Below are positions 27,267 through 36,300 of a stretch of DNA of 50,940 nucleotides, piece after piece. This stretch comes from Candidatus Eiseniibacteriota bacterium (GTDB taxonomy: Bacteria > Eisenbacteria > RBG-16-71-46 > CAIMUX01 > WJJG01): positions 1-50,940 of the forward strand of contig JAGMBO010000033.1 in the NCBI GenBank assembly GCA_023129715.1. The letters run 5' to 3'. The notes beneath the pieces are model-generated. The model saw only the letters and a program-made list of their open reading frames with translations. It did not search any database and had not been told where the DNA came from. Position 1 is the first letter of the stretch; every line of letters starts with the position of its first letter. The position numbers and the translations under genes were made by a program.

Positions 27267-27296
27267 ATTATACCACCCATGAGGCGGCGGGCGCAA
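27267..27296 (-). promoter_or_regulatory. Promoter of C25 protease 1
   Basis: Minus strand TTGCGC (27291-27296), 18 bp ending GGGTGG, then a perfect TATAAT (27267-27272), giving an extended -10. The same arrangement and flanking CAGTTGCGCC occur before C25 protease 2. Confidence 0.65.
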
Positions 27297-27322
27297 CTGT
27301 ATGTGGATTTAGAGGTTGCGAA

Positions 27323-27341
27323 GGCGCCCCCCCCGGGCGCC
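27323..27341 (-). terminator. Hairpin after the membrane glycosyltransferase/TPR gene
   Basis: GGCGCCC, a 5-base all-C loop and GGGCGCC form a perfect 7-bp stem 25 bases past the stop codon. No T-run follows. Confidence 0.45.
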
Positions 27342-27366
27342 GGGGCAGGCGAGAAGGGGGGGGCTC

Positions 27367-29580
27367 CTAGCGCGGGAGAAGTTCCATCGGACCCCCCGCC
27401 TCGCGATAGCGAGCGAAGAGACGCGCCGCCTCCTCCGACTCCCCTGCCAGAGCGGCGCATCTCCCCATTTCCAGCAACGCGACCCGGTCTCCCGGCGCCT
27501 CCTTCAGCGCCGCGCGATACCCAGCCTTCGCCCGCTGCAGGTCGCCGACCGCGAAGGCGAGATCGGCCTCGGCGAGCTCGCGATGACTCCAGAGCGATAG
27601 CCCATGGTTGCGGCGCTCGGTGATCCGGTTCAGCAGGAAGACGCAGCGGCGGGCGAGAGGAGCGTCCGGTTCCTCCCGGCGGACCAATTCCACGGCAAGC
27701 GACTCCGCTGCCGCGATCCTTCCGCGCAGGTAGGTCGCCACCGCCAGCGATTCGAGCGCGCGTACGTAGCTGGTGTCGGCCTCCCAGGCGCGGCCGTAGA
27801 GCTGGGTGGCCCGATCGAGATCGCCGCGGATCTGATGGATCTGTCCAAGCGAGAGGAACCCGATCGCGCTGCGCGGGTCGAGGTCGACTCCGCGCTCGAG
27901 TAGCGGCTGGGCGCGCTCGAGCCGGCCCTGGCGCGCATGGAGGATCCCGAGATTGACCGCCGCGCGCGCGATCTTCGGATCGATTCGCAGGGTCGTCGCG
28001 TATTCCTCCATGGCCTCGTCGGCGCGGCCGGCCTCCTCGGCGATCACCCCCAGCCGGTAGTGGTACTGGGCGAAGGTGACCTCCTTCTGCACCTGAAACC
28101 AACCGGGCGCGAGCAGCAGTAGCAGGGCCGCCGCGACGGCCAGGGCGGCGGGAAGGGGGGCCGGGGTCAGACGGGCGAGTGAAGCGGTACGGCCGGCAGG
28201 GACCGCACCGCTGGCGCCGGGACCTTCTTGCGTGACGAGGACGCCTCCGCGCAAGTGCGCGATCAGCGCGGCAATCCCCCCGCCCGCGAGCAGCGCCAGC
28301 GGTACGTGCAGCGGAAGGCGGAAGCGGCCGGTAGCGAAGAAGACGGCGATCAAGAGCACCGTCAGGATCGTTCCCGCACTCCAGACCCAGGCAACCGGGG
28401 AACGACGCAAGAAGACGAGTGCGAAGCCGCCGAGCGCGATCAGCAACAGCCAGTTGGGCAGGAATGGAATGCGCAGCAGAAACGAGTAGCGCTTCTCGAA
28501 GTCGAAGGATTCCACCTGCGGGATCTCGAAGCCAAAGAGGGTGAAGTAGACCTTGCGCAAGTAGAGCGAGGTCGCCCGGCCGGGATTCTCGTGGATCGTC
28601 TCGAGTGTGCGCGCGATCCAGAAGCGCGAGGACTCGACGACGCTCAGATCCCGGCCCGCCTGATAGGATGCCTCGCCGATACCGAGCAAGTCCCGCTCGG
28701 CACGCAGGCCGAAGGGGGAGGTGTAGAAGCCGTTGGCGTCGGGTCCATTCCCGATATAGAGATTGATCCCCGCGTTGGCCGAGACGGCCACGAACCGGCC
28801 ACTGTAGATCCAGTTGTGGATCGTGGCCGGCGCGATCGCGAGCAGGGTGCCGAGCAGAACCAGCAGGAGCGGGCGCCGCCAGGCGCGCGGGCGAGCGGAC
28901 GACGGCGAACGGTCCCCGAGAGCCGCCCGGCGGCCGGACGAAGGTGATGGGTATCCGAGAATCGCCGTGCCGGCGGTCATCACCAGTGCTCCGGGCAGCA
29001 GCACCGGGTGGGCAAGCCCGGTCAGGCCGGTGACGATTCCGCCGAGCAGGGGGTGTCGCCGGGCAAAGGTGAACGCCAGCGCGAGCAAGCAGGCGGCGAC
29101 CACGGGAACCAGCAGCACGCCGGTATAGAAGATCCCCGGCTTGTAGAGGGCGAGCAGCAATCCGGTCGCGAGCATTGCCGGGCGGCCCCAGAACTGCCCG
29201 GCAATGCGGGCCCCGAGCAGCGCCGTCAGCGCGCCGAGCACCGCCTGCAGCCAGAGGGGTGCAAGGGGATCGGGGCCGGTCAGCGCGTAGCAGCCGGCGA
29301 CCACATAGGGGTAGAGGGGCGCCTGCATGAAGACGTCGGGCCCGAAGGGCTGGCCGCCGAGGATCGTCTCGGCCCACTGGTGGTAGTACTTCAGATCCAG
29401 ATTGAGATGGGTGCGGAACGGGTTGGCGTACGACTCGAACAGATAGAGCAGGCGCACGATCAGCGCGAACAGGCCGATCCACCATGGCAAGAGGCGCATG
29501 GAGAATCGACCGCTCGTGCGACGGCCCGCACTACCCGGTGAGGTGGTGCGGGCCGGTTGGTTTCCAGCGCGATGCTTCAT
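27367..29580 (-). CDS. Membrane glycosyltransferase-like protein fused to TPR repeats
   Basis: 737 residues. The first part (about 28-440) is hydrophobic with many membrane segments. Its N-terminal region (LDLKYYHQWAETILGG, then APLYPYVVAGCYAL) resembles GT-C transferases of the ArnT/PMT type, which move sugars from polyprenyl carriers. The part after a last membrane segment near 470 holds tetratricopeptide repeats (YHYRLGVIAEEAGRADEAME, AAVNLGILHARQGRLERAQP and further units). The ATG at 29580 follows the stop of C25 protease 2 by one base (TAGAATG), so the two are translationally coupled; ATG 29499 is an alternative. The coupling suggests a role in glycosylating or handling the exported proteases (inference). 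A duplicated SPSS-rich linker lies near residues 222-240. Confidence 0.75.
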   Translation of the reverse strand: MKHRAGNQPARTTSPGSAGRRTSGRFSMRLLPWWIGLFALIVRLLYLFESYANPFRTHLNLDLKYYHQWAETILGGQPFGPDVFMQAPLYPYVVAGCYALTGPDPLAPLWLQAVLGALTALLGARIAGQFWGRPAMLATGLLLALYKPGIFYTGVLLVPVVAACLLALAFTFARRHPLLGGIVTGLTGLAHPVLLPGALVMTAGTAILGYPSPSSGRRAALGDRSPSSARPRAWRRPLLLVLLGTLLAIAPATIHNWIYSGRFVAVSANAGINLYIGNGPDANGFYTSPFGLRAERDLLGIGEASYQAGRDLSVVESSRFWIARTLETIHENPGRATSLYLRKVYFTLFGFEIPQVESFDFEKRYSFLLRIPFLPNWLLLIALGGFALVFLRRSPVAWVWSAGTILTVLLIAVFFATGRFRLPLHVPLALLAGGGIAALIAHLRGGVLVTQEGPGASGAVPAGRTASLARLTPAPLPAALAVAAALLLLLAPGWFQVQKEVTFAQYHYRLGVIAEEAGRADEAMEEYATTLRIDPKIARAAVNLGILHARQGRLERAQPLLERGVDLDPRSAIGFLSLGQIHQIRGDLDRATQLYGRAWEADTSYVRALESLAVATYLRGRIAAAESLAVELVRREEPDAPLARRCVFLLNRITERRNHGLSLWSHRELAEADLAFAVGDLQRAKAGYRAALKEAPGDRVALLEMGRCAALAGESEEAARLFARYREAGGPMELLPR

Positions 29581-29581
29581 T

Positions 29582-32500
29582 CTAACGCAAGAGCACCATG
29601 GATTTCCGCAGCGAGCCCCGCTCGGTGATCAGGCGATAGTAGTAGATCCCGCTCGCCGCCGGCTGTCCCGAATCATACCGGCCATTCCACTCGTGTCCAT
29701 GATACCCGGCGGACGTCTGGCCGTCGAGCAGAGTACGCACCAGGCGGCCGTTGGCATCGAAGACCTGCAGGCGTGCATGGCCATCCTGCGGCAGGGCGAA
29801 GCGGATCTGCGTCGCCCGGGCGAAGGGGTTCGGCGTGCTCTGTGTGAGACGAACCCCCGCCGGGGTCAGCTCGAGTTCGCGAGTGTCGGCCGCCGCGCCG
29901 GTATCGATGATCTCGACATCGTCGACATACCAGCCCTCGCGCCGATCGGCGCCGTCGCTGCCGAAGCGGAAGCGGAAGGCCGCGCTGCCGGTGATACCGG
30001 TCAGATCGAAGGTCACTGCCTGCCAGTCCTTCTGGCCGGCGAAGACCGGCGTGTTCTCCGCGAAGGGCCCGGGCGTGCTGCCCGGGCGGATCGTGTAGGG
30101 GTGACCTCCGATGGGAGTAATCTGCTCGAAGGCGCCGCCGTCGATGGAGACCTCGATCAGACCGCCGTCGTACGCCTTGCCCTGGTAGTAGTCGCTGACC
30201 TCTGAGTTGATCCAGTGCCAGAAGCGCAGCTCGCAGTTGCCGGACAGATCGACCGGTGTGCTGACCAGGCCGGCATCGAGCAGATCGCCGTAGTCTCCGG
30301 CGCCCGTGTCGCCGCACTTCCAGCACTGCCCGCCACCGGGCGAGTGGTTGCGTGTCGAGGTCAGATGCCACTGATCCGAGAAGCCGGGATCGACGACGTC
30401 ATGGGTCCAGCCCTCGTCACCCGTCTCGAAGGTGGCGAAGAAGCCGCCGATCGGCAGGGGAAGCTGGATCAGCTGGCTATAGCCGTTATCCCCGTAGAGA
30501 TAGAGCAGGAAGAGCGCCTCGGTGCGGTCGAAGGATGGGTCGACACTGGCGGCGAACGCCGGGGCCAGATCGCCCGACGCACCGGCGGCCACTTCGGCGA
30601 CGGCGCCGCTGTTCGCAGTGACCGTCACCAGCGGATCACTGCAGACCAGATCGGCGGTGCAGTTGGTCAGACTGTAGTGACCGGCGTTGCCGAGGGTCAG
30701 CACGAGATCGACATCCTCGCCCGGGTCGAGCCGGCCGTTGCTATTGCCGCCGGCGCTGTCATCGACCCACACGGCCGCGATCGAGATCTCGGGCGCCTGG
30801 ACGGTGAAGCTAAGCTGGCTCTCCCAGATCAGCCGCTCGCTGCCGTGGATCTCGAGTGGCAGGGTGACCAGGTGCTGGTCGGGGCAGTCGGGAGCGATTT
30901 CGAGACTGTAGAGTCCTTGGCTCCATTCCTGTTCCCCCATCGGGATCGTGCCGAAGTACTGCGAGTCGATGACGACATCGACGAACTCGCTCGCCGAGCT
31001 GACTACCGCCCAGACCATCGACGCATCGGCGCTGCCGGCGTTACGGAGCAGCAGGCTGATATCCACCGTCTCGCCTGCATTGAACACATCGTCGCCATTG
31101 CCGTCGTCGTAGACCACGTCTTCGACCAAGAGATAGGGCCCCGAGGCGGGGACGACTTCGACCGTGCTCAGATAGGTCTCGCGATTGTAGGCGGTCACGG
31201 TCAGCGTCAGGGTTATCGGCTCGGTGGGCACCTCGTCGAGGACCACCGTGGCGGCGCCGGCCGCCCCGGTGAGCGCGCGACCGTAGAGGGTCCCATCGGC
31301 GTAGAGCGCGACCAGGGCGCCCTCTTCCCCGGCCACGTTGACGTCGTAGGTGCTCTCGCCGAGGAGCAGAACGCCCGTGTGGCTCACCGCCAGCGCGGTT
31401 GCCGCCATCGTCCGCACGCAGAGCGAAGGATCGCCGAAGATCGTCCAGCACTTGAATTCATTGATCCCGCCGGCCGAGTACTCGTCGATCATCAGGCACG
31501 AGCCGTTGAACCAGAGCCCGCCGATGGTGCGCATCTGGTCGGCGACGAGCAGGTCGACCGCCTCATCCTGCATCGCCATCGGGGGGTCCCAGTCCTGGTT
31601 GATCGTCGACATGTAGCAGGCGATCGCTCCCGAGGGGAGCCCGTTGTGGGTGGCGCGCAGCCAAGCCTCGGCGAAACAGGTCGTGCTCGTGTAGTTCCCG
31701 TTGACGCAGGCGACACTGCAGATGAAGGGCAGCATGTAGGTGTTGGTCAAGGCATCGACGTCGCTGTTGTTGAAGCCGGTCGTGCTCCAGCTGGTCGTCG
31801 AGCCGTGGCCGGTGTAGTTGGCGATCCCGCGCCCCTCGTTGAGGGCATTGGTGATCATCGTCTTCGTTGCCGTCGGCGCGTAGATCTGGTCGACCTGGTC
31901 GTAGCCATAGGCGAGCAGATCGAGGCGGATATTGTCCTCGTGCTCGTCGTCGTTCTCGCCGTCATCTCCGGGGCCCTCGGCGGAGGCGACACCCGTGCCC
32001 GACTGCGGCCACGGCAAGCCCGCGGCGGTGTCGCGCTCGTAGGCGAGCGTGCGCTCGACCTGCGTGTCGACCTCTCCGGTGGTCTGCGCCGAGAAGCGGC
32101 CGACGAAGATGTCGGGATAGTCGTCGCTGCCGGCCAAGAGCGCGTAGCTCGGGTCGGACCCGCCCCCGTAGTTGATCGTCGGGATCTGGGCCGCGTCGCC
32201 GACCAGCAGCACGTAGGCGAGGCCCCAGGTGTCGTACTCGCTCAGGATGTAGTTTCTGATCTCGATGTTCGTCGAACCGACCTCGGAGAGATCCACCAGC
32301 TTCGTGGGGATTCCCTTCTGCAGCTTCCACTCATAGAGCGGCTCGACATGGGGGCGGAAGCTGTCATAGGTGATGATCAACAGTCCGCCTTCCTCGAGCA
32401 CCGGGGTGTAACGGGGTCCCTTGAAGTTGAGAAAATGCTCGCCGTAGAGCTTGGCGAACTGCGGATCCATCTTCTCCAGCGGACGTTCGCGATTAAAGAC

Positions 32501-33130
32501 GTTGAAGTTCCCCGGGCCGACCGGGACGACCTCGATCTCCATGCGTGTGTAGACGCGCAGCGTCCGGGTGGCGGCGTTGTACTGGAAAACGTTGGCGTCG
32601 ACCACCATCCCCCGCAGGTCGCGCAGAATGTAGGGCTGATCGGCCGTGACCGCCTCGGCCGGATAGGTGCCCGAGCCGGCGTAGAACGCATCGAAGACAT
32701 AGGGAACGGTCGCCGGATCGATCTCCCGGGAGATGTGCCCCTTCGAGGGGGCGACCCACATCTTGGGGAAGTCGATGAAGTCGGCATCAACCAGGCGGAC
32801 CGCCATCTCACGGTCGTCGGGGATGATCACGCTGCGACGCACATCGGGCAGGGCGGGCAGTCCACGCTCGTGGGGCTCCGACTCCTTGGCCAGCGTGATG
32901 TGGTGGTGGGTCCGGCCATTGATCGTCACGGGGTCGGCGGCAAAGCCTCCGACGGTCACCTCGAGCAGGATCCGTTCCGGGCTCGACTCCAGCAGAGTCA
33001 CCGCAACCGGTTCGCCTCCCAGATCGACCCATTCCGCCAGGGCCGTCGGCGGCATGACGGAGATGGCGAGCAAGAGGACGCTCGCCAGGGAGAGAGCCAC
33101 ACCGGTGATGCGATGTCGCTGAATCGACAT
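29582..33130 (-). CDS. C25-family (gingipain-like) secreted cysteine protease 2
   Basis: 1182 residues from the ATG at 33130, which has GGAGG 8 bases upstream; an in-frame extension to 33325 is rejected. A clear signal peptide ends near ALAEW. The catalytic region begins about residue 249 (GGLLIITYDSFRPHVEPLYE). The His is in NYTGHGSTTSW (about 442) and the Cys in ICSVACVNGNY (about 473). An acidic loop (DDGENDDEHEDN, about 388) precedes them and could bind calcium. CARDB-like domains, a MAM-like domain (FSDQWHLTSTRNHSPGGG) and the C-terminal sorting module (TPNPFARATQIRF, WNGRYDSG, GIYYYRL) follow. Its architecture nearly repeats protease 1, indicating gene duplication. It is co-transcribed with the downstream glycosyltransferase/TPR gene. 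Confidence 0.9.
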   Translation of the reverse strand: MSIQRHRITGVALSLASVLLLAISVMPPTALAEWVDLGGEPVAVTLLESSPERILLEVTVGGFAADPVTINGRTHHHITLAKESEPHERGLPALPDVRRSVIIPDDREMAVRLVDADFIDFPKMWVAPSKGHISREIDPATVPYVFDAFYAGSGTYPAEAVTADQPYILRDLRGMVVDANVFQYNAATRTLRVYTRMEIEVVPVGPGNFNVFNRERPLEKMDPQFAKLYGEHFLNFKGPRYTPVLEEGGLLIITYDSFRPHVEPLYEWKLQKGIPTKLVDLSEVGSTNIEIRNYILSEYDTWGLAYVLLVGDAAQIPTINYGGGSDPSYALLAGSDDYPDIFVGRFSAQTTGEVDTQVERTLAYERDTAAGLPWPQSGTGVASAEGPGDDGENDDEHEDNIRLDLLAYGYDQVDQIYAPTATKTMITNALNEGRGIANYTGHGSTTSWSTTGFNNSDVDALTNTYMLPFICSVACVNGNYTSTTCFAEAWLRATHNGLPSGAIACYMSTINQDWDPPMAMQDEAVDLLVADQMRTIGGLWFNGSCLMIDEYSAGGINEFKCWTIFGDPSLCVRTMAATALAVSHTGVLLLGESTYDVNVAGEEGALVALYADGTLYGRALTGAAGAATVVLDEVPTEPITLTLTVTAYNRETYLSTVEVVPASGPYLLVEDVVYDDGNGDDVFNAGETVDISLLLRNAGSADASMVWAVVSSASEFVDVVIDSQYFGTIPMGEQEWSQGLYSLEIAPDCPDQHLVTLPLEIHGSERLIWESQLSFTVQAPEISIAAVWVDDSAGGNSNGRLDPGEDVDLVLTLGNAGHYSLTNCTADLVCSDPLVTVTANSGAVAEVAAGASGDLAPAFAASVDPSFDRTEALFLLYLYGDNGYSQLIQLPLPIGGFFATFETGDEGWTHDVVDPGFSDQWHLTSTRNHSPGGGQCWKCGDTGAGDYGDLLDAGLVSTPVDLSGNCELRFWHWINSEVSDYYQGKAYDGGLIEVSIDGGAFEQITPIGGHPYTIRPGSTPGPFAENTPVFAGQKDWQAVTFDLTGITGSAAFRFRFGSDGADRREGWYVDDVEIIDTGAAADTRELELTPAGVRLTQSTPNPFARATQIRFALPQDGHARLQVFDANGRLVRTLLDGQTSAGYHGHEWNGRYDSGQPAASGIYYYRLITERGSLRKSMVLLR

Positions 33131-33142
33131 AGATGACCTCCA

Positions 33143-33154
33143 GGATGTACATCC
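33143..33154. promoter_or_regulatory. Perfect 12-bp palindrome next to the ribosome site of C25 protease 2
   Basis: GGATGTACATCC lies one base upstream of the GGAGG ribosome site, in the predicted 75-base leader. It could be an operator or a small translation-controlling fold. Confidence 0.35.
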
Positions 33155-33210
33155 CTGATCCGGGACGGTGGACTGCTTCCGCGCCCCTGTGCGCGAGTAG
33201 ACACCATATA

Positions 33211-33240
33211 ATGATACCACCCGGACGGGAGGAGGCGCAA
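33211..33240 (-). promoter_or_regulatory. Promoter of C25 protease 2 and the glycosyltransferase/TPR gene
   Basis: Minus strand TTGCGC (33235-33240), 18 bp ending GGGTGG, then TATCAT (33211-33216), with an extended -10 TGG. Nearly the same as the promoter of protease 1. Confidence 0.6.
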
Positions 33241-33254
33241 CTGCAAGCCGCTTG

Positions 33255-33296
33255 GAGAGAAAGAAATAGGCCTTGAAGGGACCCTGCCGAAGGGTC
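33255..33296 (-). terminator. Terminator candidate after C25 protease 3
   Basis: GACCCT-TCGGC-AGGGTC stem (33280-33296), followed on the minus strand within about 12 bases by a T-rich TATTTCTTTCT stretch. A second small CCCC/GGGG hairpin lies closer to the stop, near 33355-33371. Confidence 0.45.
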
Positions 33297-33391
33297 GACG
33301 GGCGCGGATGGCGCTTATCGATCACTCCGGGCGGGGCCGCAGGCTGAGGTTGAACCCCCTTCGGCGGGGAGGCCCTGATCTGCCCAAGACG

Positions 33392-36300
33392 TCACTGAAT
33401 GCGGATCAGCGACCGCGTCTGGCGCCGGCCGGCAGCGTTCAGGTGAATGTAGTAGACCCCACTGCCGACGAGCGCGCCCCGCGCGTCCCGGCCGTTCCAG
33501 ATGATCGTATGGCTCCCCGCCCGGCAGGATTGTTGCATCCATCGTTGTACGCGTCGGCCGGTGACGTCACAGATCTCGAGACGCACCCGGCCTGGCCGGG
33601 CGAGGGTGAAGCGGATCTGCGCCGCCTCGCGGGAGGGATTCGGGTGGGGCTGTGCAAGGTGCATCGCCGCGGGCATGAGAGGATCTTCGTCGGCGCCCGC
33701 AATCCCCACCTCGCCGGTGCCGATCACGATGTCGTCGAGATAGAAGCCCTCGTCGCGATCCGCCGAGTCGGTCACCAGGCGGAAGCGCACCTGCACCTGG
33801 GTTCCGCCCGCCCAGGCGTCCAGTGGAATCATCACCTCGGCCCAGTCCGAGAGAAACAGCATCCCGTCGTCGGAGTCATCGAGCGGGTCGAGGGCGCCGC
33901 CGCTGCCCAGGTAGCCGAGCGCCTGGAAGCCGGTGCCGTCGTCGAGCTCGATGAACAGCCCATCGTTGCCGTAGAGCGTCACATTGAAGTAGCGCCAGAA
34001 GCGCAAGACCGCATCTTGCGGGAGTGTGACCCAGGGCGAGGTGAGCGCCGCATTGCTGTTGTTCGGATACAGCCGCTCACCGGCGTCTCCGCAGTACCAG
34101 CTCGCCGCGCCCGAGTGGGCCCGGTAGGTGGAGATGTGCCACTGGTCATTGGTCCCAGCATGCGTCCAGCCAGGGGCGCCGGTCTCGACATCTTCGCTGA
34201 GTCCCACCTCGCCGACGATCAGGGCGGCATCCAGTTCCCAGACGCCCTCGGTTGCCGAGACGGTCAGGGTAAGCGGAAAGACGTATGGTTCGGGTGCAGC
34301 GGGGTCGATGGTCGCCGCGAAGAAGGGAACGAGCAGTGCTTCATCTTGCGCAAGCAGCGGTGCCTCGAGTTGAGCGTCGGCCTCATCGATGACGAGCAAG
34401 CCGTTGCTGCTCGCCAGCGTGGCGGATGCACCGCTCAGCGTGCCGTTGCCGGCATTGCGCAGGGTCAGGCCGAGCGCCACGGTTTCCCCCGGCTCGGCAT
34501 CGCCGTCGCCATCGCCGCTGAGTTCATAGATGCGCAGCTGGGCAAGCTCGGGCAGGGGCAGGACAACGAGCAGCCGCAGTGGTTCGCTGCGCACGGTGCG
34601 GCCCGCTTCTCCGTCACTGATCTCGAGAGTGAATTCCGCGCACGCCCCGGCCGGGAAGTCGGGGGCGATGGTGAAGGCGACGCTGTCGATCGAGAGCGCC
34701 TCGGCCCCGGGCGGCAGATCGGGCCAGGCGGCGGTCGCATCGAGCAGGGCGATCCGCGGGTCCGCGCAGGTGAGCAGTCCGCTGACCCCGGTCGCCGCCA
34801 ACACGCCGGCGTTGCGCAGTTCGACACGCACGGAGACCGTCTCGGCCGGGTTGAGATCTCCATTGCCGTTGCCCTCTGCAATGTCGTCGAGCTCGGTTCC
34901 CGCGATGGTCAGATAGGTACCAGCCTGGTCGCTGACCGTCACCAGTGTCTCGGCGCAACGATGGTCCTGGGCCGTGGCTGTCACGGTCAGCGTCTGCGGC
35001 GTTGCGGTGCTCAGCTCGGCGGTCAGTCGTCCGGCCGCGTCGGTGACGCCGACGTGATAGACCTCTGCGTTCCCCGCGATGCAGATTCGTGCCCCGGCGA
35101 CCGGGCCTTCGGCGTTGCGGGCATGCAAGGTCAGAAGGGCTGTCCCGACCGGGATCGCGTCGGGCGTCTCGATCGTCAGCGCGAGAGGATCCCTGGTGTA
35201 GACGGGTGTTTCGGGATCGCCGAGGAGGTTCACCTGATAGAGGTGTATGCGGTAGACGTTCTCGTTGCGGCCATAGGGGATGATGCGCGTCTTGGCCGCG
35301 GCGAGCGCGGGACCGAGCTGGGTGATCCCGTCACTGAGGATCGCCCCATAGAAGTCGCGGTCGAAGGTCTCGGAATAGCCCATGCCCGGATTGCCGGGAG
35401 ATCCCCACCCATAGCGGCTGTTGCCGACAAAGGCGAACGCGCCGCCGCCGGGGGCGGTCAGGAAGTGCTCGGCGATGGCATCGTAGTCGAGCGCCGCCGA
35501 CCAGCAGCCCATCGAGTAGATCAGGAAGGTGCGGTCGCCGTTGGCCAGCGCATCCGCATCCCCGGGATAGAGACTCCCGTCGCCGACACACATCTGGCTG
35601 TACCAGGCGTGACCGGCATGGTTGACGAAGTGGGGGCCGGCATCGAGCGCGGCCAGCACCGCCGTGCGGTTCTCATTGCCCAGCGACTCATAGAGCTTGG
35701 TGATCGGCTGGAAGCGCGGGGCGAAGTGGAGTTCGTCGATCAGGTCCTTGCCGATGCCCGAGTCGGTGTAAGGGGAATTCCAGAGGACCTCGGCGCAGAA
35801 GAGCGCCTCGCACGCATAGCCGGCGGCGGGCGTGCGCTCGTAGGCGAGGATCTTGTCGACGCAGGTGGTGGCCTCCACTACGCCCGACGCCGGGATCCGG
35901 CCGACGTAGAGATCGGGATAGAGATCGACCGAGTCGGCCACCTGGCCGTAGATCCCATCCCCGTTGGCATCCCACGAACCGTCTAGATCGCTGTAGTAGA
36001 GATCGGCCGGGATCTCGTTCTCATCGGGGGCGAAGCCCGCCTCGCAGTCCATCGCCCAGGCCCACCGTGCCTGCACCCGGCCCGTATCCCCGCCCAGCAA
36101 GACGTAGCGCGTGCCCCACTGCGCATCGGCCGCCTGCAGGAAGGCGCGGATGCTGGCCGCCTGGTCGAGGGCGGGATAGTCGGCCTCGATCTGCTCGGTG
36201 GTGATCACGGTAGCCGGCACGCCCTTCTGCGTCTTCCACTCGGCGAGCGGCTGGAAGGCGCCGACGAGGGCCACGGGGGTGATGATCACATACTCGAAAG

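Noticed and set aside
27257-29485. 742-codon minus-strand frame overlapping the glycosyltransferase/TPR gene
   Set aside because: It is in another frame of the same strand, gives an Arg/Ala/Pro-rich product with no membrane or TPR pattern, and conflicts with the well-supported 27367-29580 gene.
30215-33136. Very long plus-strand open frame opposite C25 protease 2
   Set aside because: Its translation is Arg/Gly/Asp/Val-rich without motifs, it mirrors the codon bias of the real gene, and the minus strand carries clear protease signatures. Similar antisense frames at 33308-35986, 6750-8177, 8355-9716, 24473-25420 (plus) and 42657-44228 (minus) are rejected for the same reason.
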